From Thermosinus carboxydivorans Nor1 (GTDB lineage Bacteria > Bacillota > Negativicutes > Sporomusales > Thermosinaceae), in contig NZ_AAWL01000010.1 in the NCBI RefSeq assembly GCF_000169155.1, forward strand, positions 35,970-99,969: DNA of 64,000 nt. The letters run 5' to 3'. The number at the start of each line of letters is the position of its first letter. The stretch's first letter is position 1. The position numbers and the translations under genes were made by a program. Below, in pieces: positions 25,276-37,545 of the stretch. The notes beneath the pieces were generated by a model that did not search any database, had not been told where the DNA came from, and saw only the letters and a program-made list of their open reading frames with translations.

Positions 25276-25488
25276 ATGGAGGACGACGACAAACGCCAGC
25301 TTTTTTCCGCCTTAGGACTAGCCGGAACCATCGGCCTGCACATGGCCGTATCGGTGGCGGTAGGCCTTTTCGGGGGCCGGATGGTCGACAACTGGCTGAA
25401 TACCCATCCGTGGGCCACCGTGGCTGGCATCGTCCTTGGCATGGTTTCCGGTCTGTGGAGTACCTATAAACGGATTGTGGGAAAGTAG
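25276..25488 (+). CDS. atpZ: AtpZ/AtpI-like small membrane protein, first gene of ATP synthase operon
   Basis: 70 aa with two membrane helices (LGLAGTIGLHMAVSVAVGLF and WATVAGIVLGMVSGLW). It matches the small Q-type or AtpZ proteins that precede atpI in Firmicute atp operons and have been linked to Mg2+/Ca2+ transport or to assembly. ATG 25276 is chosen because GAGGTG sits 7 bases upstream; the ATG at 25261 has no ribosome site. Confidence 0.75.
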   Translation: MEDDDKRQLFSALGLAGTIGLHMAVSVAVGLFGGRMVDNWLNTHPWATVAGIVLGMVSGLWSTYKRIVGK

Positions 25489-25494
25489 GGTTTT

Positions 25495-25899
25495 ATGCAG
25501 GAATACGCTATTGAAGCAAGACGCACGTTGCTGCAAATTGCCGTCTTGGCGCTTTCGGTCATTGGCGGCGCCCTGTTGGCCGGACGCGCCGATTGGGCTC
25601 GGGGCTTGGCCTTCGGGTCAGCGGTGAGCGCTATTTATTTTTGCCTGCTTTGCTACCGGGTGCGCCGCAGCGCGGAAATGCCGGCGGCCAAAGCGGTGGC
25701 TTACATGCGGTCAGGCTGGCTGGTGCGGCTTATGTTTATTGCTCTAGCGCTTGTCCTTGCCCTCAAGCTGACAACCATCAACTTCTTAGCGGCTGTGACG
25801 GGATTATTTTCCCTCCAGATAGTCATCTTTTTGAATGCCACCGTCCTGGTAGCTAAAGAGCTGTTTAACAGCAACCGACAATACGCAAGAAAGGGGTGA
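25495..25899 (+). CDS. atpI: ATP synthase subunit I
   Basis: 134 aa with four predicted membrane helices. Position directly before atpB and the hydrophobicity pattern (RTLLQIAVLALSVIGGALLAG, then RSGWLVRLMFIALALVLAL) identify it as the AtpI assembly factor that helps form the c-ring. It begins 6 bases after the stop of the gene before. Confidence 0.8.
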   Translation: MQEYAIEARRTLLQIAVLALSVIGGALLAGRADWARGLAFGSAVSAIYFCLLCYRVRRSAEMPAAKAVAYMRSGWLVRLMFIALALVLALKLTTINFLAAVTGLFSLQIVIFLNATVLVAKELFNSNRQYARKG

Positions 25900-25903
25900 A
25901 GGT

Positions 25904-26584
25904 ATGGGACATGGTGGAGGACATGAAATTGGCGGTCACAAAGTTGCCTATTTTGCCGGTCTGGCGTTCAATATGGATACGCTGTATATGACCTGGCTGA
26001 CAATGGCCATTGTCATCATCCTGGCTGTTCTGGCCACGCGACGCTTAAGCCTGGTGCCCAGCGGCTGGCAGAACGCGCTGGAAATGGTGATTTTGGCGCT
26101 TTTAGAGCAAATTGAGGCCGCCATGGGACCGAAAGGCAAGAAATTGGCGCCGCTGCTCATTACGCTATTCCTGTTTTTGCTGGTAGCGAACGAGCTGGGG
26201 CTTGTGCCTGGTTTCACGTCGCCGACCAACGACCTCAACACCACCCTGGGGTTGGCGCTGTTGGTCATCGCTGTCGTTCATGTCGCCGGAGCTGCGAGCA
26301 AAGGACTTTTTAATTATCTCAAGCACTTCCTGGAGCCGAATATACTGTTCCTGCCAATCAACATCATCGAAGAGGTGTCCAAGCCGGTAACGCTTTCTTT
26401 CCGTTTATTCGGCAATATCCTGGCTGGGGAAATTCTGATAATCATTTTGGGGATTTTAGTGCCATATGTAATCCCGACAGCTTGGTTGGCATTCAGCGTT
26501 TTCGTCGGCATTGTCCAGGCGTTTATCTTTACCATCTTGTCGATGTCGTACATTTCCAATGCGTTAAAAGATGACCATCATTAA
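25904..26584 (+). CDS. atpB: F0F1 ATP synthase subunit a
   Basis: 226 aa membrane protein of the ion channel half. The essential arginine lies in VTLSFRLFGNILAGE, and FLFLLVANELGLVPGF is the conserved fourth-helix region. The N-terminus starts with a His/Gly-rich stretch (GHGGGHEIGGHK) as in many anaerobic Firmicutes. It overlaps no neighbour; the start is 5 bases after atpI. Confidence 0.95.
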   Translation: MGHGGGHEIGGHKVAYFAGLAFNMDTLYMTWLTMAIVIILAVLATRRLSLVPSGWQNALEMVILALLEQIEAAMGPKGKKLAPLLITLFLFLLVANELGLVPGFTSPTNDLNTTLGLALLVIAVVHVAGAASKGLFNYLKHFLEPNILFLPINIIEEVSKPVTLSFRLFGNILAGEILIIILGILVPYVIPTAWLAFSVFVGIVQAFIFTILSMSYISNALKDDHH

Positions 26585-26638
26585 CCAATAATTTACCGTG
26601 CAAAAACACATTTTAAATAGCTGAAGGAGGAGTTCATT

Positions 26639-26890
26639 GTGGAACACGCCATCATTGTTGCTGCCTCTGTAATTGCCGCTGCGCTGGCCATCGGTTTGGC
26701 CGCTTTTGGCGCGGCCATGGGTGACGGCCAGGTAACGGCCAAGGCAATCGAGGGCATGGCACGACAACCGGAAGCCAAGGGTACGATTCTGGTCAATATG
26801 CTCATTTCCGTGGGCCTGATCGAGTCTATTCCCATTATTGCCGCCGTTATCGCCATCGTGCTGGTCTTTGCCAATCCGTTTATCAAGTAA
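26639..26890 (+). CDS. atpE: F0F1 ATP synthase subunit c
   Basis: 83 aa hairpin of two helices joined by the conserved ARQPEAKG loop. The ion-carrying carboxylate is Glu62 (GLIES), with Ser63 next to it as in Na+-dependent enzymes. However the position of the Na+ ligand Gln32 of Ilyobacter is Asp29 here (AAMGDGQ), and the Thr and Tyr ligands are Ile64 and Ile67. The site is thus mixed and coupling ion cannot be fixed from sequence. The start is GTG at 26639 behind AAGGAGGAG. Confidence 0.95.
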   Translation: MEHAIIVAASVIAAALAIGLAAFGAAMGDGQVTAKAIEGMARQPEAKGTILVNMLISVGLIESIPIIAAVIAIVLVFANPFIK

Positions 26891-26904
26891 TTGGGCGTAG
26901 ATCG

Positions 26905-26929
26905 GGCGACGGAAAGTTTTTCCGTCGCC
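26905..26929 (+). promoter_or_regulatory. Perfect hairpin between atpE and atpF
   Basis: GGCGACGGAAA and TTTCCGTCGCC form an 11-bp stem with a 3-base loop, 14 bases after the atpE stop. There is no T run, so rather than a terminator it may be an mRNA processing or stabilising element that raises c-subunit output. Confidence 0.6.
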
Positions 26930-26962
26930 TCCCTTACACGCCGGAAAGAGGAGGGGCCCTCG

Positions 26963-27459
26963 TTGGTTGAACTCAACGCGACACTTATCGCGCAAATAAT
27001 AAATTTTCTTATTTTGGTGGCCATTCTGACCAAGGTGGCCTATAAACCGCTGATGCAGGCACTGGCCGACCGGCAGGCCCGCATTGCCGAGAGCATTGCG
27101 GCGGCTGACCGGGAACGGGCGGCGGCGGAAGAGCTTCGCCGCGAGTATCAGCAGCAGCTGGCCGAGGCCCGTACCCAGGCCCAGGCCATTGTCGAAAAAG
27201 CGATGAAACTGGCGGAGCAGACCAAGGAGCAAATTCTGGAAGAAGCCCGGGCCGAACATGCTCGGCTTCTTAAGGAAGCGCAGGCCGAGATCGCCCGTGA
27301 GCGCGAGCGCGCCCTCGCGCAAATGAAAAACGAGGTGGTTTCCCTGTCCATTGCTGCCGCTACCAAAATTATCGGCCAAAACCTGGATGAAAAAGCCAAC
27401 GCCAAGCTGGTAGAAGATTTTATTGACAAGCTTGACCGGCAAAAAATAGGTGGTATGCC

Positions 27460-27466
<7 letters not shown>
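26963..27466 (+). CDS. atpF: F0F1 ATP synthase subunit b
   Basis: 167 aa with one N-terminal membrane helix (LIAQIINFLILVAILTKVAY) followed by a long charged coiled coil that forms the peripheral stalk. I take TTG at 26963 as start because GAGGAGGGG lies just before it and the mature family N-terminus begins MVELNATLIAQ; an in-frame TTG at 26891 would add an untypical tail and overlap the hairpin. It overlaps atpH by 7 bases. Confidence 0.92.
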
Positions 27467-29569
<2,103 letters not shown>

Positions 29570-29575
29570 TGACAA

Positions 29576-30427
29576 ATGCCTAGCGCAAGGGATATCCGGC
29601 GCCGCATTAAGAGCGTCAAAAACATCCAACAGATTACCAAGGCCATGAAGATGGTGGCTGCGGCCCGGCTGCGCCGGGCCCAGGAACGGGCCGCCGCCAG
29701 CAAACCATACACCCAAAAAATAAGGGAAGTGTTGGCCAGTGTTGCCGCCAGTACTCGCGACGTCAGCCATCCGCTGCTGGCGGTGCGTGAGGTGAACCGC
29801 ATCGGCTATCTTATCCTGAGCGCTGACAAAGGTCTCGCCGGCGCCTACTCGGCCAACATTATCCGGGAGGTACTGCCCCAGGTTCGCGGCAAAGACAACA
29901 TTGGTATGGTGATTGTCGGCCGCAAGGCGCGCGATTATTTCAAGCGCCGTGGCTACACCATTGACAGCGAGTATCTCGGTTTTTCGGAAAAGCCGACCTA
30001 CGATCACGCGGTGAAAATTGCCAAGGAACTCTCGAGCGCCTTTATTTCCGGGAAATATGACGAAATTCGCCTCGTTTACACCCAGTTTTTTTCACCGATC
30101 AACCAAAAACCGACAACCGTCAAATTGCTGCCGCTTACCGATACTCCGGACGGCGGTGAGGCGCCGCAGGCCGAATATATTTTTGAACCGTCGGCGGCAG
30201 AAGTTTTGGACCTGCTGCTGCCCAAATACCTGGAGACGGTGATTTACAGTGCCCTGCTGCAAGCAGCGGCGAGCGAGCTCGGGGCCCGGATGACGGCCAT
30301 GAGCTCGGCCACCGACAATGCCCAGGAACTTATCCAAAAACTCATTCTCAATTACAACAAGGTCCGCCAAGCCACCATCACCCGCGAGATCACTGAAATC
30401 GTGGGTGGCGCCGAGGCGCTAAAGTAG
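29576..30427 (+). CDS. atpG: F0F1 ATP synthase subunit gamma
   Basis: 283 aa rotor shaft. Terminal helices are conserved: SARDIRRRIKSVKNIQQITKAM at the start and the C-terminal signature NAQELIQKLILNYNKVRQA followed by TITREITEI. The central region holds LSADKGLAGAYSANI. It starts 6 bases after atpA. Confidence 0.94.
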   Translation: MPSARDIRRRIKSVKNIQQITKAMKMVAAARLRRAQERAAASKPYTQKIREVLASVAASTRDVSHPLLAVREVNRIGYLILSADKGLAGAYSANIIREVLPQVRGKDNIGMVIVGRKARDYFKRRGYTIDSEYLGFSEKPTYDHAVKIAKELSSAFISGKYDEIRLVYTQFFSPINQKPTTVKLLPLTDTPDGGEAPQAEYIFEPSAAEVLDLLLPKYLETVIYSALLQAAASELGARMTAMSSATDNAQELIQKLILNYNKVRQATITREITEIVGGAEALK

Positions 30428-31849
<1,422 letters not shown>

Positions 31850-31852
31850 CAG

Positions 31853-32263
31853 GTGGCCAAAACGGTTAGACTGGACATTGTCACCCCCGAGCGCCTGGCC
31901 TATTCCGATGACGTTAACATGGTTATCGCCCGCGCCACCGACGGCGATATCGGCATCTTGCCCGGCCATGCCCCCCTTATCGCCGGATTGGAGATTGCAC
32001 CCCTGCGCATCCTCAAAGACGACGGCGAAAAGCGCATTGCCGTGTGCGGCGGCTTCATCGAAGTCCGCCCCGATAAAGTGACCGTCTTGGCTGGCTGCGC
32101 CGAACTGCCCGAAGAGATTGACGTAAAACGGGCCGAGGCGGCGCGCGAGCGGGCCGAGGCCCGGCTGAAGTACCGCGAAGGGATCGACGTGGCCCGCGCC
32201 GAACAGGCTCTGAAACGGGCGCTCATGCGCCTCAGCGTCGCCGAATACCATAAAAAGATGTAA
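31853..32263 (+). CDS. atpC: F0F1 ATP synthase subunit epsilon
   Basis: 136 aa with the N-terminal beta-sandwich (IVTPERLAYSDDV, ATDGDIGILPGHAPLIAGL) and a C-terminal helical pair able to inhibit ATPase activity. GTG start 3 bases after the atpD stop. Last gene of the operon. Confidence 0.94.
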   Translation: MAKTVRLDIVTPERLAYSDDVNMVIARATDGDIGILPGHAPLIAGLEIAPLRILKDDGEKRIAVCGGFIEVRPDKVTVLAGCAELPEEIDVKRAEAARERAEARLKYREGIDVARAEQALKRALMRLSVAEYHKKM

Positions 32264-32276
32264 ACCAATGAAGCGC

Positions 32277-32366
32277 TATATTTAACCGCAGAGGACACGG
32301 AGACGCGAGTTCATCGCGTCAGGTTAAAAATTAACCCTCCGTGTCCTCCGTGGTTTTCTTTTTTGA
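32277..32366. repeat. Intergenic repeat family A, copy 3
   Basis: AACCGCAGAGGACACGGAG and its near complement CCTCCGTGTCCTCCGTGGTT bracket a GAGTTCATCGCGTC core. It lies right after atpC and could fold as a hairpin, perhaps doubling as the operon's transcription end. Confidence 0.75.
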
Positions 32367-32477
32367 GTAGTTGGGTTGTGGCGAAATTTTCAGCGTATAA
32401 CTCCCCTAAAAACTGGCAAGAATTGTGTTAGGGAGAAAACTGCCGCAAAACGCTGAAATGGATGGGACGGGGAGAAA

Positions 32478-33260
32478 ATGGTTTTTCGCCGCAATAGATG
32501 GATTTTCAGCATTATCATCGTTTCGGTTTTTCTGGTGTTAATCGTGGCCAAGGATAACCATCTGTCAGCCGGGTTGAGCCGGCCGGCCTGGGACAAGCCA
32601 GAGACGGCGCTGCTGGTGGAGACCATGACGGCTACCGGCGCGCAGCTCAACGATTTCAGTCTGAACGGGTGGGCTGAGCTACCGACGGCCACGGTAAACG
32701 ACAATGATCTGGAAGAGCTTGTTCGCATGGTTATGGCGCGGCTCGGTATAGATTCTGCCGACTATAAACTAAATTATAACTGCAGTCAGCGTCATCGCTT
32801 GGTGCGGGCCGACGCGGCCGGCGACCGCACTCACGTCGTAGCGATTGCGCAAGTTATGCAGCTGGCGTCTGGCCGCGTCGAAGCCTATCTGGTAATAAAT
32901 GTGGACGCTTTGGCGGACGCGCCCATTGACGCCTGGCGTAATAAAATTGATAATATAATCAGGAATGCCGGCGGCTCGCCGCGGCTGTCTACTTGCCTGG
33001 CGGGTTATATTGATGGTAAACTAGAGGAGGCGGAGCGGGTCCAAAGGCTGACCGCCGCCTTTGACCGCATCGGCGGCACTGTTAATAATCAGGTGCATTA
33101 TGCCAATTTTTCTAGTTTTAGCGGTTACTCGCCGGTCATTGCCGACTGGCTGCAGATTGGCAGCGAGCGAGTGAACGTTAATATGGCTATGCGCTATAGT
33201 CCTTATGATGATCGAACATATGTCTTAATCGGCTCGCCGGTGATTACCCGCGAGCATTAG
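32478..33260 (+). CDS. YwmB-like exported protein
   Basis: 260 aa with an N-terminal membrane anchor or signal ([17 protein letters not shown]). The rest resembles the YwmB (TATA-box-binding-like fold) family, including a GYIDGKLEE stretch and the closing GSPVITREH. In Bacillus, ywmB also lies directly before murA and spoIID, which supports the call. The function of the family is unknown. The ATG follows GGGGAG. Confidence 0.75.
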   Translation: MVFRRNRWIFSIIIVSVFLVLIVAKDNHLSAGLSRPAWDKPETALLVETMTATGAQLNDFSLNGWAELPTATVNDNDLEELVRMVMARLGIDSADYKLNYNCSQRHRLVRADAAGDRTHVVAIAQVMQLASGRVEAYLVINVDALADAPIDAWRNKIDNIIRNAGGSPRLSTCLAGYIDGKLEEAERVQRLTAAFDRIGGTVNNQVHYANFSSFSGYSPVIADWLQIGSERVNVNMAMRYSPYDDRTYVLIGSPVITREH

Positions 33261-33286
33261 CAGCTTGCATGGTGGGAGGAACTTTT

Positions 33287-34546
33287 GTGGACAAACTTAT
33301 TATAAGCGGGGGCAAACGGCTCTGCGGCACCGTAAAAGTAAGCGGCGCGAAAAACGCCGTCCTGCCGATTATTGCCGCGGCGCTGCTCGGTACTTCGCCC
33401 AGCCGGCTGATGGAAACGCCCAGGCTGGACGATGTGCGCACCATTTCCGAAGTCATCGAATGTCTTGGCGCCAAGGTGCGGTGGGAAGATACCGATACGC
33501 TGGTCGTGGATAGCAGTGACATTACAGGCTGCGAAGCTCCTTACGAGCTCGTGCGAAAGATGCGGGCCTCCTTTTTGGTCATGGGGCCACTCTTGGCCCG
33601 CACCGGTTTCGCGAAAATTTCTCTGCCGGGCGGCTGTGCCATCGGCACGCGGCCCATTGATCTGCACCTTAAGGGTTTTGAAGCTCTTGGTGCCGAGATC
33701 GTGCTCGGCCATGGCTATGTTGAGGCCAAAGCCCCCCGGGGCCTGCACGGCGCTCGCATTTATCTTGATTTTCCCAGTGTAGGGGCAACGGAAAACATCT
33801 TAATGGCCGCAGCGCTGGCCAAGGGGACGACGGTTTTGGAAAACCCGGCCGAAGAACCGGAAGTGGTTGATTTGGCCAACTTCCTCAATGCCATGGGGGC
33901 CAAAATCCGCGGCGCCGGCACCAACGTAATCAAAGTCGAAGGAGTAAATGAGCTGCGTGGTGCCACCCACACCGTCATTCCTGACCGCATCGAAGCCGGC
34001 ACTTATATGGTGGGGGCAGCGATCACCAATGGCGATGTCTACATCGAAAACGCCCTGACCGAACATCTCAAGCCGGTCGTCGCCAAATTGAAGGAAGCAG
34101 GCGTGCGCATCGAAGAAGATATAAACGGCGTGCGGGTGCAAGGCACCGGTTTTCTGCGCACTGTCGATATTAAGACTCTCCCGTACCCCGGTTTTCCCAC
34201 CGATATGCAGGCCCAGTTCATGGCACTTATGACGGTGGCACACGGTACGAGCATTATTACCGAGACCGTCTTTGAGAACCGCTTTATGCATGTGGACGAA
34301 CTCAAGCGGATGGGGGCGAACATTAAAATCGAGGGCCGCAGCGCCGTTGTGGAAGGCGTGCCCCGCCTCCAGGGCTGCCCGGTTAAGGCGACTGACCTGC
34401 GGGCCGGCGCCGCCCTGGTCCTTGCCGGACTCGCCGCCGAAGGCCAGACCGAAATTAGCTGCATTCATCACATTGATCGTGGTTATGACAACCTCGTCGG
34501 TAAACTCAAGAGTCTTGGCGCCGACATTGAACGGGTTATTGGTTAG
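33287..34546 (+). CDS. murA: UDP-N-acetylglucosamine 1-carboxyvinyltransferase
   Basis: 419 aa enzyme for the first committed step of peptidoglycan synthesis. The phosphoenolpyruvate-reactive cysteine is in [15 protein letters not shown], and the N-terminus [20 protein letters not shown] is typical. I place the start at GTG 33287 after GGGAGGAAC, since the ATG at 33269 precedes that ribosome site. Its place between ywmB and spoIID fits the MurAA arrangement of sporulating Firmicutes. Confidence 0.95.
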   Translation: MDKLIISGGKRLCGTVKVSGAKNAVLPIIAAALLGTSPSRLMETPRLDDVRTISEVIECLGAKVRWEDTDTLVVDSSDITGCEAPYELVRKMRASFLVMGPLLARTGFAKISLPGGCAIGTRPIDLHLKGFEALGAEIVLGHGYVEAKAPRGLHGARIYLDFPSVGATENILMAAALAKGTTVLENPAEEPEVVDLANFLNAMGAKIRGAGTNVIKVEGVNELRGATHTVIPDRIEAGTYMVGAAITNGDVYIENALTEHLKPVVAKLKEAGVRIEEDINGVRVQGTGFLRTVDIKTLPYPGFPTDMQAQFMALMTVAHGTSIITETVFENRFMHVDELKRMGANIKIEGRSAVVEGVPRLQGCPVKATDLRAGAALVLAGLAAEGQTEISCIHHIDRGYDNLVGKLKSLGADIERVIG

Positions 34547-34572
34547 CACTAATAACTATTGATAATTGTGGG

Positions 34573-34600
34573 CCTCCTGGTTAAACGCCGGGAGGTTTTG
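34573..34600 (+). terminator. Rho-independent terminator after murA
   Basis: CCTCCTGG and CCGGGAGG (one G-U pair) around a 7-base loop, followed by TTTTGATTATTT. Confidence 0.75.
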
Positions 34601-34608
34601 ATTATTTG

Positions 34609-34740
34609 GTATGAAGTATGAGGTATGAAGTATGAGGTGGGGATGAATATCGCGCCTCTGTGCCCTCCGTGGTTGAATAACGGTTTTCATCGCTTGTGGT
34701 GCCAATTTATTGGCATGAATATCTTTGCGGTTTAATAAAT
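34609..34740. repeat. GTATGARG tandem block followed by repeat family A, copy 4
   Basis: 34609-34638 is the GTATGAAGTATGAGG tandem repeat. It runs straight into repeat family A (GCGCCTCTGTGCCCTCCGTGG, CGGTTTTCATCG, TGCCAATTTATTGGCATGA, reverse orientation). The two families are joined here, as if inserted into one another. Confidence 0.75.
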
Positions 34741-34806
34741 TTTTAGCATTAAGACCGCTACAGTTTGCATAGTATGTACTGCTTACAGGCGGGAGGAGGC
34801 GCGGGT

Positions 34807-35802
34807 GTGAGACAAGTGGCGGTCTTGACGGCGATTATCGTCATATTAATCGTAATTGTCCTGCCGGCCATCATCGTGCGCGGCATCCCCGCCGCCACGA
34901 CTATACAGCCGCGGGCCAATGTCCACAAGGGAGAGGATATCCCCATCAAGGTTTACCTGCACGAGGCGGATAAAATTGTGGAAATGAACTTGGAGGACTA
35001 CATAAAGGGGGTAGTGGCCGCCGAGATGCCGGCCGAGTTTGAGCTGGAAGCGCTTAAGGCCCAGGCGGTCGCCGCCCGCACCTATGCCGTCAAGCAGATG
35101 GTGCTGTTTGGCGGCAGCGGCCTGCCCGACCGGCCGGGCGCGGATGTGAGCACCGATCACCGGCAGGGCCAGGCGTGGCTGAGCGAGGCACAGCTCCGCC
35201 AGCGCTGGGGGCCTTTTAAGAGCGACGTTTACTGGCAAAAAATCAGTCAGGCCGTGGATGAGACGCGCGGCCTCATCCTGACCTATAGCGGTGAGCCCAT
35301 TCACGCCGTCTTTCACTCGACGAGCGGCGAGCGTACCGCCAGCGCCCAGGAAGTATGGGGCTTTGATTACCCCTATCTTAAAAGCGTGGCTTGCAAATGG
35401 GACCAGAAGTCGCCCCGCTATACCGATGCCAAGGAAATTACGCTCACCGAGCTTGAGCAGCGGCTAGGCGCCGACGTCGGGGCTCTGGCGGCGGCCAAAA
35501 CCGGGGAGACCGCCATAGCCCAAGTCCTGGACCGTACCGAGTCAGGACGGGTAGATAAAGTGCGGATCGGGGCTAAGACCTTTTCCGGGGTGGCCATACG
35601 GGAAAAACTTGACCTCCGGTCCGCCAATTTTACCGTAGAAACCAAGGAAGACCGTCTGGTCTTTAAGACCATTGGCTATGGTCACGGCGTTGGCCTGTGC
35701 CAATACGGCGCCAACGGCATGGCGAAGGAAGGTCGCACTTTTCGGGAAATTCTTACCTATTACTACACCGGTGTCGCCATCCGGGACATCCATGGTTCAT
35801 AA
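34807..35802 (+). CDS. spoIID: Stage II sporulation protein D (SpoIID)
   Basis: 331 aa. One N-terminal membrane helix (LTAIIVILIVIVLPAIIV) precedes the lytic transglycosylase domain. Seen: EDYIKGVVAAEMPAEF (with the catalytic Glu of the family), ALKAQAVAARTYAVKQM, and GYGHGVGLCQYGANGMA near the C-terminus. It degrades septal peptidoglycan during engulfment of the forespore together with SpoIIM and SpoIIP. GTG 34807 follows GGAGGAG. It is direct evidence that the organism sporulates, or descends from one that does. Confidence 0.94.
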   Translation: MRQVAVLTAIIVILIVIVLPAIIVRGIPAATTIQPRANVHKGEDIPIKVYLHEADKIVEMNLEDYIKGVVAAEMPAEFELEALKAQAVAARTYAVKQMVLFGGSGLPDRPGADVSTDHRQGQAWLSEAQLRQRWGPFKSDVYWQKISQAVDETRGLILTYSGEPIHAVFHSTSGERTASAQEVWGFDYPYLKSVACKWDQKSPRYTDAKEITLTELEQRLGADVGALAAAKTGETAIAQVLDRTESGRVDKVRIGAKTFSGVAIREKLDLRSANFTVETKEDRLVFKTIGYGHGVGLCQYGANGMAKEGRTFREILTYYYTGVAIRDIHGS

Positions 35803-35806
35803 AAAA

Positions 35807-35848
35807 GCGGGCAGGGCATCTGCGGTAGAGATGCCCTGCCCGCTTCCT
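35807..35848. terminator. Strong bidirectional terminator
   Basis: Perfect 15-bp stem GCGGGCAGGGCATCT / AGATGCCCTGCCCGC with 7-base loop, flanked by A's on the left and T-rich sequence on the right. It separates spoIID from the convergent small gene. Confidence 0.9.
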
Positions 35849-35853
35849 TTCTG

Positions 35854-36042
35854 TTACCGGGGCTGCAGATGGGTGTGGAGCGAAAAAGAGCTATCGTCAT
35901 GATGGTCTTTGGGCCGCATCAGGCTGGCGACGATAAAGGAAACCGGCGAAGCGACAATAAGCAGGAAGATGAATACCGGCGCCAGGAGACAGCTTAACAG
36001 GATAAAGGGGATGCCAAGCACTATTCGCAGCGGGATGGACAT
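35854..36042 (-). CDS. Small hydrophobic membrane protein
   Basis: 62 aa from the ATG at 36042, which has AAAAGGACGG upstream on the minus strand. It has one long or two short hydrophobic stretches (VLGIPFILLSCLLAPVFIFL, then LIVASPVSFIVASL) and a polar His/Asp tail (KDHHDDSSFSLHTH). I do not recognise a family. The strong terminator just beyond its stop, shared with spoIID, and a real ribosome site support it as a gene. Confidence 0.5.
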   Translation of the reverse strand: MSIPLRIVLGIPFILLSCLLAPVFIFLLIVASPVSFIVASLMRPKDHHDDSSFSLHTHLQPR

Positions 36043-36244
36043 ACTGCACACCGTCCTTTTTGTGAAAATCCGAACTTTTCTCCTAATAACATTATATTAT
36101 ATCTCTATAAGAAAAACTATATAAAATTATAAAAAATATTATATTTCAAAATTCTACCGAGATAATAACGAAACGATTATGGCGATGCAGCAGCGGCCTT
36201 ATAAAAAAGGCAAATTATGGGCATGATAGTAGGGAGGTGATTGC

Positions 36245-37009
36245 ATGGGCAAATCTTCCTGCTATCTGCATTTTTTACGCCATAATGTAGACCGGTTAAT
36301 GCGGCAGACGGCCGTTATGGCTCGACAAACGGCGGTGGCCGCCGGTCTGTTGGCGGTAGCCGGTGTGCTTATTATTGTCGTTGTAACCGGTCTGCGGGCC
36401 TCGCTACCGGCGACGCCGCTGCCTGGACCGGCGCGGGCCGCACCCGATGCGAAGCAACCGCACGCGCCCCCGGCGCCAGCCGCGGCGAATACCGCACTGA
36501 CAGGAGCTGAACCTGCATCGCCGGTTAAGACCAGGGAGCAGCCTGCAGGTCAGCTTGAAGTCAAACCCGCAACCAAGTCCGCAACAAAGCCGCAAGAACT
36601 GCCCAAAGTCCAGCCCGGACCGGCCCGTTGGCCGGTAGTGGGTCAGGTGACGCGCGAATTTGGCTGGTATGAAGATCCGCTGTTCAAGGATTGGCGCTAC
36701 CATACCGGCATTGACGTGACGGCCCGCGTCGGACAAACCGTAACCGCCGTCTGGGACGGAGTGGTGGCCGATGTTTATACTGACCGGCACACCGGCCTGA
36801 CGGTGCGCATAACGACCGGTGACTATACCGTGGATTACAGCTCGCTGACCACCGCGGCGGTAGCCGCAGGCGATTATATCCGGGCCGGCGCACCGGTGGG
36901 CACGGTTGGCGCCGCCGCGGCCGAAAACTACCCGCATCTGCACCTGAGCATTAAAAAAGGCGAAAAATATTGTGACCCCCTGACCGTTCTCCCGGCCATG
37001 GCCCGATAA
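36245..37009 (+). CDS. SpoIIQ-like M23 (LytM) peptidase, membrane anchored
   Basis: 254 aa. A membrane helix (about residues 32-48, AAGLLAVAGVLIIVVV) is followed by an Ala/Pro-rich linker of about 80 residues and a C-terminal LytM domain. Zinc-binding motifs are intact: HTGID and HLHLSI. Place between spoIID and spoIIID identifies it as the SpoIIQ counterpart, the forespore half of the SpoIIQ-SpoIIIAH channel. Bacillus SpoIIQ lacks a zinc ligand, whereas clostridial ones keep it, as here, so endopeptidase activity is plausible. ATG follows GGGAGGTGATTGC. Confidence 0.85.
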   Translation: MGKSSCYLHFLRHNVDRLMRQTAVMARQTAVAAGLLAVAGVLIIVVVTGLRASLPATPLPGPARAAPDAKQPHAPPAPAAANTALTGAEPASPVKTREQPAGQLEVKPATKSATKPQELPKVQPGPARWPVVGQVTREFGWYEDPLFKDWRYHTGIDVTARVGQTVTAVWDGVVADVYTDRHTGLTVRITTGDYTVDYSSLTTAAVAAGDYIRAGAPVGTVGAAAAENYPHLHLSIKKGEKYCDPLTVLPAMAR

Positions 37010-37037
37010 TTGCCGGAAGCTTCGCGAAGTTATCTGT

Positions 37038-37071
37038 AATGCGTGGGAATCCCTACGCATTTTTTATTTTT
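37038..37071 (+). terminator. Rho-independent terminator after spoIIQ-like gene
   Basis: AATGCGTGGG and CCCTACGCATT (one bulged T) followed by TTTTTATTTTT. Confidence 0.85.
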
Positions 37072-37117
37072 GTCCGCATATAGTTTAGCAAATGGAGGCG
37101 AGGGGGAGGAAAAACGC

Positions 37118-37384
37118 ATGAAAGACTATATCCGCAAGCGGGTGCTGGACATTTGCAACCATATTATCGAAACCAAACATACGGTCAGGCAAACGGCTGC
37201 CGTTTTCGGCGTTAGTAAAAGCACGGTCCATAAAGACATGATTGAGCGGCTACCCACCATTAATAAACGGTTGGCGAATAAGGTTAAAGCCATTTTGGAA
37301 ATGAACAAGGCCGAACGTCACATCCGCGGCGGCGAAGCTACCCGCAAAAAGTACAAAGAGACAAAAGAAAGTAGCGAAAAATAA
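37118..37384 (+). CDS. spoIIID: Sporulation transcription factor SpoIIID
   Basis: 88 aa DNA-binding protein. The helix-turn-helix reads HTVRQTAAVFGVSKSTVHKD, and the family's N-terminal MKDYIRKRVLDICNHIIET and C-terminal basic stretch are present. It modulates sigmaE-dependent mother-cell genes. The ATG at 37118 follows GGGGGAGG. The gene before mbl in Bacillus is also spoIIID. Confidence 0.95.
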   Translation: MKDYIRKRVLDICNHIIETKHTVRQTAAVFGVSKSTVHKDMIERLPTINKRLANKVKAILEMNKAERHIRGGEATRKKYKETKESSEK

Positions 37385-37545
37385 AGGACTTTTGCCCAAA
37401 ATGTAGAAAATATACACGCTAAGTCATATGCTCCTTGTCCTGGTCTTTTTTGCACTGTTTCTTCACAACTACCCTAATTTTTGCTCCATTTCTTATTGGT
37501 TTAATACAGGACAAGCTGGCAGCGGCAGGGAAAGGAGTTTTACGC

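Noticed and set aside
26639..26890. Firm call of a Na+-specific ATP synthase
   Set aside because: Glu62 and Ser63 fit, but three of the other Na+ ligands differ, so the ion cannot be decided from sequence.
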